Below, in pieces: positions 8,615 to 16,775 of a stretch of 64,000 nt of DNA (position 1 is its first letter; every line of letters begins with the position of its first letter). The position numbers and the translations under genes are program-made. The stretch is from Candidatus Methanomethylophilaceae archaeon (GTDB taxonomy: Archaea; Thermoplasmatota; Thermoplasmata; Methanomassiliicoccales; Methanomethylophilaceae): the NCBI GenBank assembly GCA_016297775.1, contig JAEDGA010000003.1, positions 1-64,000 on the forward strand, read 5' to 3'. The notes beneath the pieces were generated by a model, which did no database searches, was not told the origin of the DNA, and saw only the letters and a program-made list of their open reading frames with translations.

Positions 8615-9381
8615 CATCCTTCGTATTCGATATGGACGGTACGATCTATCTCGGGGAGCGTCCGATCCCGGGCGCGGTGGAGTTCATATCCGAACTCAAC
8701 AGGAGAGGGATCGATTACAGGTTCCTGACCAACAACTCCTCCCACGGACGCAGGTTCTACAGCGACAGACTGGCACGTATGGGATTCGATGTGGACCCGT
8801 CTTCGATACTCACTTCCACCGTTGCCACCGCCGCGTACATCAGGGACAGGCATCCGGGGTGTTCGGTGTACCCGGTCGGCGTTCCGGATTTCGTGGAAGA
8901 GATCGTATCCGCAGGTATCCCGATCGATGAGGATGATCCGGACATAGTCCTGTTGGCGTTCGACAGGACGATCACATACGAAAAGATCAACCGCGCATAC
9001 AGGCTCCTGAAGAAGGGCAAGGTGTTCATAGCCACGCATCCGGACGACCTGTGTCCCGCGGAGGACGGTTACGACATAGACATCGGGCCGTTCATAAGGA
9101 TGTTCGAGCAGATGACCGGTGCGAAGGCGACCGTGATAGGCAAACCCAATCCTGCCATGTTGAAGATGGCGGCCAAGGACATGGGGTGCGATATCACGGA
9201 CATTGTCATGGTCGGCGACCGTCTGTACACCGACATAAAGATGGCATACGACTGCGGGATCCGTTCCGTTGCCGTACTTTCGGGGGAGACCACACGCGAG
9301 GACATAGCCGGTTCGGACATAGTCCCCACGTACATCCTCGACAGCGTATCCGACATATCCCGTATCCTCACAGACCTGTGA
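8611..9381 (+). CDS. HAD-IIA family phosphatase (NagD-like)
   Basis: This 256-residue hydrolase belongs to the HAD superfamily with a type IIA cap. Motif I is FDMDGTIYLG (nucleophile and acid/base Asp), motif II LTNNSS, motif III Lys in IGKPNPAML, and motif IV VGDRLYTDI. The family dephosphorylates small sugar phosphates, nucleotides or phosphoglycolate; the substrate cannot be assigned. The GTG at 8611 is chosen because it overlaps the glycosylase stop by four bases and places DMDGT at the usual distance from the N-terminus. It is the last gene of the carS-pyrE-glycosylase unit. Confidence 0.88.
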   Translation: MTSFVFDMDGTIYLGERPIPGAVEFISELNRRGIDYRFLTNNSSHGRRFYSDRLARMGFDVDPSSILTSTVATAAYIRDRHPGCSVYPVGVPDFVEEIVSAGIPIDEDDPDIVLLAFDRTITYEKINRAYRLLKKGKVFIATHPDDLCPAEDGYDIDIGPFIRMFEQMTGAKATVIGKPNPAMLKMAAKDMGCDITDIVMVGDRLYTDIKMAYDCGIRSVAVLSGETTREDIAGSDIVPTYILDSVSDISRILTDL

Positions 9382-9433
9382 CGGGGCATGTATTCGCCGT
9401 TAAATATTCCCTTCTCGCGCGCGATTCCAATCG

Positions 9434-9529
9434 ACTTTATATAACAATATTTTGTTAAAGTAATGCTCGAGAGAGCATGGGATGCAAACCGGGCGTGAGC
9501 CTATTTCGTCCCCCTGAGGGGGATTTCAG
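9434..9529 (+). promoter_or_regulatory. smc promoter and structured mRNA leader
   Basis: A TATA element (TTTATATAA, about 9436-9444) predicts a start near 9463. The leader of about 67 bases holds three hairpins: ATGCTC/GAGCAT with a GAGA tetraloop (9463-9478), GGC/GCC with a GTGA tetraloop (about 9492-9501), and TCCCCC/GGGGGA with a TGA loop (9509-9523). The third covers the GAGGGGG ribosome site of smc. GGGA at 9479-9482 could instead pair with TCCC at 9509-9512, enclosing the second hairpin and freeing the ribosome site. Both GAGA and GTGA are GNRA loops. This is a candidate cis-regulatory RNA by inspection only. Confidence 0.45.
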
Positions 9530-12500
9530 ATGTATTTGAAGCAGGTCGAGTTGGAGAACTTCAAGTCATTCGGGGGAAAGATGACCATCCCCCTTATGGA
9601 AGGGTATATGGCAGTCACGGGACCGAACGGTTCCGGAAAATCGAACATCACGGACGCGATCCTCTTCGTCCTCGGACCTAAGAGCTCCAAGGCGATAAGG
9701 GCGGGGAAGCTCACCGATCTCATTTTCGACGGGGGGAAGACCGGGAAGAAAGCATCCTACACCAAGGTATCGCTCGTCTTCGACAACTCCGACGGCATAC
9801 TGCCGTGGAACGACACCGTCGTCAGGCTCACGCGTCTCGTGAAGATGTCCGCCAACGGTGAGGACTACACTTCCAGCTTCTTCATCAACGATCAGAAATC
9901 CACGCTGTCCGAGTTCGAGAGCCTGCTTTCCAAGGCGCGTATCTCCGCGGACGGGTACAACATGGTCCAGCAGGGTGATGTCACCAGGATCGTACAGATG
10001 GGTTCGGTGGAGAGGAGACGCGTACTCGACAGCATCTCGGGCATCTCCAGCTACGATGCGGACATCTCACGCGCACAGGGGGAGAGATCCGCCGCCAACA
10101 CCAACCTGGAACGTGTGACGTTCATCCTCGAGGAACTGTCCCGCAGGATCGATGTCCTCAGGAAGGATATGGATGCCGCACAGAAGTATCTCTCCATACA
10201 GGGACGTCTCAGGATGTCCAAGGCACAGCTCGTCCACAGGAACGCGGAAGACTGCCGCAACACCAGGGCCGCATCGATCAGGAACAGGGATTCCACACGT
10301 ATAGAGCTCGATGGGATCGTCGCCACCATCGAAAGGATGAACGCGGACATCGAATCCTACAGGAAATCGATCGAGGATGTCGAGGAGGAGATCATCCAGC
10401 GTGCAGGTCCCGAATACAAGAAGATCGGCGACGACATCCTCAAAATCTCCATCGAGATAGCGAATCTCAGCGATCGCATAACCCGCATGGAGGAGGAGAA
10501 CGAAGAATTCGATTCCAATATCGACGGGGATACCAGGACCATAGCATCCTACGACGAGGAGATCCGCAGGTACTCCGAGGAGATAGATGCCAACAAGAGA
10601 ACGATCGGGGAGAAGACCGTGGAGATGGACGCCGCCAATGCGGAGCTCATGAGGGTGGAGGATGAACTTCGCAGCAAGGGCGGAAAGCTCAAGGAACTCC
10701 AGGAAGAACTCGAAGCGTTGGAGCCGAAGATCGATGAATGGTCCAACAAGGAGACCGAACTCAAGACCTCCGCAGCATCCCTGGGGGCCAGGAAGGAACA
10801 GATATCGCGTTCGTTGGCATCCGTCGAGGAGTCACTCTCCGAGGTGGTGTTCAACATCAAGGATACCGAATACTCGCTCAGGGAGACCAAGAAGGATCTG
10901 AAGGACAACGGTGCTGATGTCATTCGTGCCAAGATCGCGGAGGAGAAGGCGAAGGAGAAGGAGCTCGAGACGAAGGAGGACGAGCTCACATCCGCCGCAT
11001 CACGCATCAACGAGGAATATTTACATCTGAAGGCTGAGAAGAAGGCCACCGATGCCATCCGCGGTTCCGCCGCGGTATCCCGTGTGATGGAGCTCAGGGA
11101 CACCGGTGCGTTGAACGGTATCCACGGTACCATAATGGAGCTCGCATCCGTGGACAAGAAGTACGAGACCGCTCTGTCCATAGCCGCAGGCAACAAGATG
11201 CAGGCCATCGTCGTGGATGACGACCAGGTGGCCGCGGATGCCATGAAGATAATCAAGGAGGAGAACCTAGGTCGTGCCACCTTCCTTCCGTTGAACAAGA
11301 TGATGGATGGAAAACCCCGTGCCAAGGCCATAATGGTGGCGAAGGATACCGAGGGTTACGCGATCGATCTGATCGATTTCGACGATATGTACCGTTCGGC
11401 GTTCTGGTATGTGTTCGCCGACACACTGGTATGCCGTACGCTCACCGATGCGAGGAAGATCATGGGAGGCATCAGGCTCGTCACCATGGACGGAGAGCTT
11501 CTGGAAGCATCCGGAGCCATGGTGGGAGGTTCCATCAAAAATACCGGACTGAAATTCGGTGCCGCATCGCAGGGGAAGATGGATGAGCTTGCAGAGAAGT
11601 ATCGTGCAGTGTCCGCATCCTTGAATTCCGTCAAGGACGAGATCAAGGAGGTCCGTGCCAATCTCAGGGGGTTGGAGGACAAACTCCTGGATGCCGCGAA
11701 GATCAACAGCGACGTACAAGGCAAGATCGGAAGGATGGAGTCCCAATTGAAGGTCATGCAGGATGAGAAGGCTCGTCTGGAGGAATCCCAGAACAACAGC
11801 AGGTCGCTTTTGGCCCAGATCGAGAACCTGGAGAAGGAGAACCTCGACGAACTGAAGCAGTGCACCGGATCGTTGGAGACCATGAGGGACACCAGGTCGA
11901 AACTCAGGGACGACATCTCCAAGATCGCACCTGCAGAGCTCAGGGACGCTCTCGATTCCCTCCGTGCCAAGGTCTACAATCTGAACAAGGAGATCCTCGA
12001 TATCAGCGGTTGCAACACCGAACTCCTGTCCAAGCGCAACGGTCTCGACAACAGCAAGGCGATGTTGGCCCGCAACATCTCCTCTTACAAGGAGAGGATC
12101 TCGTCCAATCTGGAGAAGATCAATAACAACAAGGCCAATATAGATAAGAAATCCGTCGAAAAGTCTGCGATGGAGGATATCAAGGCCAAGATGGATGAGG
12201 GCATAGCGGACCTCAATGCCAAGAAGGAAGGATTCAGGGTGTCCTTGGCCACCACGGATACCGAGAGGAAACAGGCCCTTTCCGATAAGGATGCGAAGGA
12301 GACCCTTCTCATGACCTTGGACAAGGCCGTGGTCGATCTTGACGATGAGATCGCGCAGTTGGATGTGGAGATCGCGCAGATCGGTTTCGAGGTCGAGAGA
12401 CCGATCCCCTCCGAGAACGAACTCAAACGTCTCATCAGGGTGTGCGAGAACGAGATCTCGGAATTGGGTAACGTCAATCTCCGTGCGATCGAGGAGTTCG

Positions 12501-13129
12501 ATGCGGCCAAGAAGAGGTATGATTCCGTGGACGAAGAGTCCAAGGTCCTGAAGGATCGCATCGCGGATCTCGATTCTCTGATGGAATCGCTCAATGAGCA
12601 GAAGAAAGGTCTCTTCATGAAGACCTATGACGGAATAGACGTCAATTTCAGGAACATCTACGCGGAACTCTCCGGAGGCGGAGAGGCGTACATGAAACTG
12701 GAGGATGAGGAGGATCCCTTCGCTGGAGGTCTGCTCATCAACGCCAAACCCAAGAACGGAAAGTTACTCAGACTGGAGGCCCTGTCCGGAGGAGAGAAAT
12801 CTCTGACCGCGTTGGCCTTCATCTTCGCGATACAGGAGTTCCAACCGTCCCCGTTCTATGTGCTGGACGAGGTCGACATGTTCCTGGATTCTGTGAATGC
12901 AGAGATGGTGGCCAAACGCGTGAGGGAGAGCTCCGCCAAGGCACAGTTCATACAGGTGTCGCTCAGGAAGGTCACATTGGCATTGGCCCAGCACCTCATC
13001 GGTGTTGCAAGGCTTCCGAGCGGATTGAGCAAGGTGATCATGCAGCCCGATCTGTCCGAAGTGTCCAAGTACGAAGAGGAGGCACAGAGGATACAGGCGA
13101 AAGGCATGGATGAGAATGGGGGTGAGTGA
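9530..13129 (+). CDS. smc: Chromosome segregation protein SMC
   Basis: This 1199-residue ATPase is the core of the SMC-ScpAB condensin that folds and segregates the chromosome. Walker A is GPNGSGKSN (about residues 31-39); long coiled coils flank a hinge near residues 510-670 (TGALNGIHGTIMEL and later DGELLEASGAMVGGS). The C-terminal head carries the ABC signature ALSGGEKSLTALA near 1083 and Walker B FYVLDEVDMFLD near 1108. The length is normal. The ATG at 9530 has the GAGGGGG site seven bases before it. scpA and scpB follow directly, giving the complete complex in one operon. Confidence 0.97.
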   Translation: MYLKQVELENFKSFGGKMTIPLMEGYMAVTGPNGSGKSNITDAILFVLGPKSSKAIRAGKLTDLIFDGGKTGKKASYTKVSLVFDNSDGILPWNDTVVRLTRLVKMSANGEDYTSSFFINDQKSTLSEFESLLSKARISADGYNMVQQGDVTRIVQMGSVERRRVLDSISGISSYDADISRAQGERSAANTNLERVTFILEELSRRIDVLRKDMDAAQKYLSIQGRLRMSKAQLVHRNAEDCRNTRAASIRNRDSTRIELDGIVATIERMNADIESYRKSIEDVEEEIIQRAGPEYKKIGDDILKISIEIANLSDRITRMEEENEEFDSNIDGDTRTIASYDEEIRRYSEEIDANKRTIGEKTVEMDAANAELMRVEDELRSKGGKLKELQEELEALEPKIDEWSNKETELKTSAASLGARKEQISRSLASVEESLSEVVFNIKDTEYSLRETKKDLKDNGADVIRAKIAEEKAKEKELETKEDELTSAASRINEEYLHLKAEKKATDAIRGSAAVSRVMELRDTGALNGIHGTIMELASVDKKYETALSIAAGNKMQAIVVDDDQVAADAMKIIKEENLGRATFLPLNKMMDGKPRAKAIMVAKDTEGYAIDLIDFDDMYRSAFWYVFADTLVCRTLTDARKIMGGIRLVTMDGELLEASGAMVGGSIKNTGLKFGAASQGKMDELAEKYRAVSASLNSVKDEIKEVRANLRGLEDKLLDAAKINSDVQGKIGRMESQLKVMQDEKARLEESQNNSRSLLAQIENLEKENLDELKQCTGSLETMRDTRSKLRDDISKIAPAELRDALDSLRAKVYNLNKEILDISGCNTELLSKRNGLDNSKAMLARNISSYKERISSNLEKINNNKANIDKKSVEKSAMEDIKAKMDEGIADLNAKKEGFRVSLATTDTERKQALSDKDAKETLLMTLDKAVVDLDDEIAQLDVEIAQIGFEVERPIPSENELKRLIRVCENEISELGNVNLRAIEEFDAAKKRYDSVDEESKVLKDRIADLDSLMESLNEQKKGLFMKTYDGIDVNFRNIYAELSGGGEAYMKLEDEEDPFAGGLLINAKPKNGKLLRLEALSGGEKSLTALAFIFAIQEFQPSPFYVLDEVDMFLDSVNAEMVAKRVRESSAKAQFIQVSLRKVTLALAQHLIGVARLPSGLSKVIMQPDLSEVSKYEEEAQRIQAKGMDENGGE

Positions 13130-13131
13130 GA

Positions 13132-14025
13132 ATGGATGGGAACATCACCAACACGGGCAGCGAGGCTATAACGCAGCATCTGCTGTTCTACAAGTCCTTG
13201 GTGGACGACAACGAGGGATCCGCCAGGATCGACAGATACATGAGCATACTCGAGAACGATATCGACGGGGAGAGGCTGCAGGATCCGGTGGACGAATCCA
13301 TAAGGTCCGTGTTCAGCCTCGTCCTCGAACACGGCATGGATCCGTGGGAGATCGACATCCGTGTATTCGCGGACCTGTACAGGGAGAAGGTCCGGAACAA
13401 CATGTTCGATATGATCGTGGCGGGAAAGCTCGTCCTTATGGCATGGAAGGTCCTCAGGATGCAGTCCGATGCCACGGTATCCATCGGGGAGACTCCCGTA
13501 TACGAAGAGGACGATTTCGGATTCGATGACGGTGATGACGTCTTCGACGATTTCACCCCTCTGCACATCCCCCAGGTGAATCTCAGGGAGGCCAAGTACA
13601 GGTTCCCCGTACGCCCGGTCACGATGGTGGAACTCCTCGACGCCTTGGAGGAGGCCAGAGAGGCGGCATCCATCGCTTCCGCCAGAGAGAAGGCCCGTCA
13701 GGATCTCAGGGCGAAGATGCCCAAGAACTTCGAGAACAAGGCCCACGAAGAGGATGACGAGAAGGACATCGCCCATGTCTGGGACATGATCCAGAAACTT
13801 GGAACCGGGGCCATCCCGCTCACCGATCTGTACGTAGACGACCCCATGGAGAACATCACCCGTTTCGTCGCGGTGCTCCACCTGGTCAGGGACGGCAAGA
13901 TCAACATCTGGCAGAACGAGCTTCCATACGGCGATATCTATCTTGAGATCAAGATGGACTGGGCGACGGTGTCCGTAGAGGCCGCACCCAGAGAGGATGT
14001 GGGTGCCCCCGAGGCGGTGATCTGA
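13132..14025 (+). CDS. scpA: Segregation and condensation protein A (kleisin)
   Basis: This 297-residue kleisin bridges the SMC heads. The N-terminal SMC-binding part is seen in LLFYKSLVDDNEG and the helix around DPWEIDIRVFADLYREKVRN, and the C-terminal winged helix is in FVAVLHLVRDGKINIWQNE, typical of ScpA. A charged middle part (EEDDFGFDDGDDVFDDF) is probably disordered. The ATG at 13132 is preferred because a GGTGA site lies six bases upstream; a GTG at 13126 overlapping the smc stop is the alternative. scpB follows with a one-base gap. Confidence 0.9.
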   Translation: MDGNITNTGSEAITQHLLFYKSLVDDNEGSARIDRYMSILENDIDGERLQDPVDESIRSVFSLVLEHGMDPWEIDIRVFADLYREKVRNNMFDMIVAGKLVLMAWKVLRMQSDATVSIGETPVYEEDDFGFDDGDDVFDDFTPLHIPQVNLREAKYRFPVRPVTMVELLDALEEAREAASIASAREKARQDLRAKMPKNFENKAHEEDDEKDIAHVWDMIQKLGTGAIPLTDLYVDDPMENITRFVAVLHLVRDGKINIWQNELPYGDIYLEIKMDWATVSVEAAPREDVGAPEAVI

Positions 14026-14026
14026 T

Positions 14027-14518
14027 TTGAACGCCAGGGGAGCTGTCGAAGCGGCCCTGTTCTCCGCATCCTCCCCCCTTCGCGTGAGGGACATCGCGGA
14101 CAGGACAGGTCTTTCCGATGCCAAGGTGCGCGAGATGCTCAAGGTCCTCCAGGAGGAGTATGACGAGCGTGGATCGGCGATAAGGATATCCAAGATCGGC
14201 CCCGATTTCGTCATGAGGCTCAGGGACGAGTACTTGGACTACAGCGACAAGTTCACGGATGCAGAGCTCACCAAGGGCATGATGAAGACCCTGTCGGCCA
14301 TAGCGTACAACCAGCCGATCCTCCAATCCGAGCTGTTCAAGACCATCGGTTCAAGGATCTACGATGATGTGCCAGTACTGGTGGAGAAAGGGTTCGTCAA
14401 CGCCAAGAAGGTGGGACAGACCAAGGAACTCACCATCACGAAGAAGTTCATGGAGTACTTCGGTGTGGAGGCCACCTCCAAGAAGGACATCCGCAAATGG
14501 CTGGATCAGCAGTCATGA
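14027..14518 (+). CDS. scpB: Segregation and condensation protein B
   Basis: This 163-residue protein is the winged-helix partner of ScpA in the condensin complex. Two tandem winged helices are visible: VEAALFSASSPLRVRDIADR at the N-terminus and KTLSAIAYNQPILQSELFKTIG from about residue 85. It begins with TTG at 14027; a full GGTGATC sequence at 14016-14022, complementary to the 3' end of archaeal 16S rRNA, lies four bases before it and decides the start. It is the third gene of the smc operon. Confidence 0.92.
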   Translation: MNARGAVEAALFSASSPLRVRDIADRTGLSDAKVREMLKVLQEEYDERGSAIRISKIGPDFVMRLRDEYLDYSDKFTDAELTKGMMKTLSAIAYNQPILQSELFKTIGSRIYDDVPVLVEKGFVNAKKVGQTKELTITKKFMEYFGVEATSKKDIRKWLDQQS

Positions 14519-14601
14519 CGGACGTGCCAGCCTGCAGGAAATGACATCATACCGTGAAGGAAACCTATATACGATGCAGATACTAATCGGAGGTCGATAA
14601 C

Positions 14602-14820
14602 ATGATCATGCCACTCACAGTACTCGAGAAATCTTTGAACAAGCGCATATCACTCCTTCTCAAGGACGGAAGGGTCCTCGAGGGAAAGCTTCTGGAATTC
14701 GATGAGTACATGAACATGTCCCTCGAGGAGACCACGGAGACCACCGCAGCCCAGGAAGAGAGGCGTCTCGGTACCGTCATCCTCCGCGGGAACAACGTTG
14801 TAAGCATCGCCGTTCTTTGA
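14602..14820 (+). CDS. LSm/Sm-like RNA-binding protein
   Basis: This 72-residue protein has the two Sm motifs: Sm1 as LNKRISLLLKDGRVLEGKLLEFDEYMNM and Sm2 as GTVILRGNNVVSIAVL. Archaeal LSm proteins form heptameric rings that bind U-rich RNA. The length is typical of the minimal archaeal form. A TATA element (CTATATAC, about 14565-14572) and a strong GGAGGTCG site (14589-14596) precede the ATG; a second ATG two codons downstream is possible. It appears to be a single-gene unit. Confidence 0.93.
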   Translation: MIMPLTVLEKSLNKRISLLLKDGRVLEGKLLEFDEYMNMSLEETTETTAAQEERRLGTVILRGNNVVSIAVL

Positions 14821-14839
14821 TATCGGGTCCCATTATTCT

Positions 14840-14860
14840 GACCGTACCGAAGGTACGGTC
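14840..14860. repeat. Perfect inverted repeat after the LSm gene
   Basis: GACCGTACC (14840-14848), a GAA loop, then GGTACGGTC (14852-14860) form a nine-base-pair hairpin 20 bases after the LSm stop. There is no following T tract. It may help end the LSm transcript or act as an operator for the phosphate transporter gene downstream. Confidence 0.6.
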
Positions 14861-14956
14861 CGAACGATCCGAACGTGTACCATAGTGTACATTCTGTCCG
14901 GTTCAACGGATGTCCTGTCGAACACTTTATGTCTGAAAAAAATATCAGTGCCTTGT

Positions 14957-14974
14957 TACGCGTCCGCACGCGTA
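14957..14974. promoter_or_regulatory. Inverted repeat in the leader of the Na/Pi transporter gene
   Basis: TACGCGT (14957-14963), four bases, then ACGCGTA (14968-14974) form a perfect seven-base repeat between a TATA-like CTTTATG (about 14926) and the GGAGGG ribosome site (about 14982). Its position at or just after the expected transcription start suits a repressor site or leader hairpin. Confidence 0.4.
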
Positions 14975-14996
14975 TCCGAACGGAGGGACACGTTGT

Positions 14997-16682
14997 ATGG
15001 ATAGTGTCATGGTGATCACTGCCCTGTTGATGCTGGCTGCCGGTGTGGGTGTATTCCTGCTCGCATGCGGTATGTTGAGCTCGAACCTGGAATCGATAAG
15101 TAGCAGCAAATTGAGATCACTGTTCTCCAAGGCTTCCAAGAGCAAGACCCTGGGTGTCGGGATAGGTACCGTCTCCACGGCCGCAATCCAGAGTTCCGGA
15201 GCCACAACCGTTCTGGTCATCGGTTTTGTCAACGCCGGTATAATCTCCCTCCCCCTCGCGGCTTCCATCATCTACGGTGCGAACATCGGAACCACCATCA
15301 CGGCCCAGATCGCCGCACTCAGTTCTTTCGGGGATTCCATATCCACCACACTGATCTTCAGCGCATTGACCGGGGTCGGTGCGTTCGTCACACTCTTCGC
15401 CAAGAAGGACAGCACCAAGAAGATCGGTGGTATATTCGCCGGTTTCGGACTGCTCTTCGTAGGTCTGTCGTTGATGTCCGATTCCATGGGCGGCTTCGCG
15501 GAACTGCCCGAGGTCAGGGATCTTCTGGCGAGCATCGACAACATAATCATCCTTCTGCTTCTGGGTATCGTACTGACAGCCATCGTGCAGAGTTCGTCCG
15601 TGGTAACGGTGGTTGCCATCACCATGGTCGGATCGGGTTTGATCACCCTGGATCAAGGTATCTACCTCACGCTCGGTTCCAACATCGGATCGTGCATCGT
15701 GGCCATAGTCGCCGGATTCACCAGCGGTCTCAATGCCAAGAGGACCGCGTTGATACACCTGTTCTTCAACGTGTTCGGTGTGATAATATTCGTGATCGCC
15801 GGAATGATCCTCGGTATCTTCGACATATCTTACGGTGAGATCTTCGCGTTCGCATTCCCCGGTATAGCCGAGACCCAGCTTGCGATGTTCCACACGTTCT
15901 TCAACGTGACCACCGTGCTCATCATGCTTCCGCTGACCAACCTCCTGGTCAAATTGGTCGTATACCTTCTACCCGACAAGGTAGTCGAGACCCCGTTGGA
16001 TGACAACGTACCTCATCTCGTCTATGTGAACGACTATATGCTCAGGACGCCCGCCATCGCTGTGGAGCAGGTCAGGAACGAGATCATCAACATGTCCCGT
16101 ATCGCCATGGAAAACTTCAGGGCATCCTACGAGATGATCCAGACACTCAATTTCGACGGATTGGCTAAGTTCAGGGCCAACGAGGATCAGCTTAACTTCC
16201 TCAACAAGGAGGTGGCACGTTACCTGGTAAAGCTGTCCAATCTACCGCTCAACGCGGATGATTACGCTTACATCTCGACCGCATACAAATCCGTCACCGA
16301 TCTCGAGCGTATCGGGGACTATGCGGAGAACATCGTCGAGTATGCGGAGAAGATGAAATCCACCAACGAAGGATTCTCGGACATCGCCAAAGCGGAGATG
16401 TGCAAGGTCGAATCGCTGGTCGAATCCCTTTACGAGAAGGTACTGATCGCATACAGCGAATATGATGAGAAGTCCCTCGAGGAGGCGTACGATATCGAGG
16501 AGATGATCGATGTCACCACCGACGACATGTCCGCCAATCATATCTGCAGGCTCAACGATGGAATCTGTACCCTCGATGTCGGTGCCAAGTATCTCTCCTT
16601 GGCATCGGATACGGAGAGGGTCGCGGATCACCTGATCAACTTCGGCAAGACCATCAGGGACATAAGACCCAACTCCATATGA
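14997..16682 (+). CDS. Na/Pi cotransporter family protein with PhoU-like domain
   Basis: This 561-residue membrane protein resembles NptA/PNaS sodium-phosphate symporters. The repeated signature appears twice: STAAIQSSGATTVLVIGFVNAG near residue 60 and TAIVQSSSVVTVVAITMVGSG near 190, each with the QSS motif of the transport core. About eight to nine membrane spans end near residue 330. The remaining part is helical and PhoU-like (ANEDQLNFLNKEVARYL, TDLERIGDYAENIVEYAEK). The likely role is uptake of phosphate with sodium. It has its own promoter region with two inverted repeats. Transport direction and substrate are inferred from the family. Confidence 0.88.
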   Translation: MDSVMVITALLMLAAGVGVFLLACGMLSSNLESISSSKLRSLFSKASKSKTLGVGIGTVSTAAIQSSGATTVLVIGFVNAGIISLPLAASIIYGANIGTTITAQIAALSSFGDSISTTLIFSALTGVGAFVTLFAKKDSTKKIGGIFAGFGLLFVGLSLMSDSMGGFAELPEVRDLLASIDNIIILLLLGIVLTAIVQSSSVVTVVAITMVGSGLITLDQGIYLTLGSNIGSCIVAIVAGFTSGLNAKRTALIHLFFNVFGVIIFVIAGMILGIFDISYGEIFAFAFPGIAETQLAMFHTFFNVTTVLIMLPLTNLLVKLVVYLLPDKVVETPLDDNVPHLVYVNDYMLRTPAIAVEQVRNEIINMSRIAMENFRASYEMIQTLNFDGLAKFRANEDQLNFLNKEVARYLVKLSNLPLNADDYAYISTAYKSVTDLERIGDYAENIVEYAEKMKSTNEGFSDIAKAEMCKVESLVESLYEKVLIAYSEYDEKSLEEAYDIEEMIDVTTDDMSANHICRLNDGICTLDVGAKYLSLASDTERVADHLINFGKTIRDIRPNSI

Positions 16683-16699
16683 TGTGATGGCCCTGTATT

Positions 16700-16753
16700 G
16701 TTTTAATACCTACAAACGTATGGGTCACCCAGTTCATACGGTGCCGCATGCGG
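16700..16753 (+). promoter_or_regulatory. Promoter of the GlmM-type gene with two inverted repeats
   Basis: A TATA element (TTTTAATA, 16700-16707) predicts a start near 16729. Around it CGTAT (16717-16721) and ATACG (16736-16740) enclose GGGT-C-ACCC, and just downstream CCGCATGCGG (16744-16753) is a ten-base palindrome. The first repeat straddles the expected start site, as an operator would. Confidence 0.35.
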
Positions 16754-16775
16754 TATCGCACAGGAGACTGCTTAC

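Noticed and set aside
9434..9529. The smc leader as a true c-di-GMP class I riboswitch
   Set aside because: Only a GNRA hairpin followed by GGGATGCAAA is shared; the upstream conserved half is absent and the element is too short. I keep it as an unclassified structured leader.
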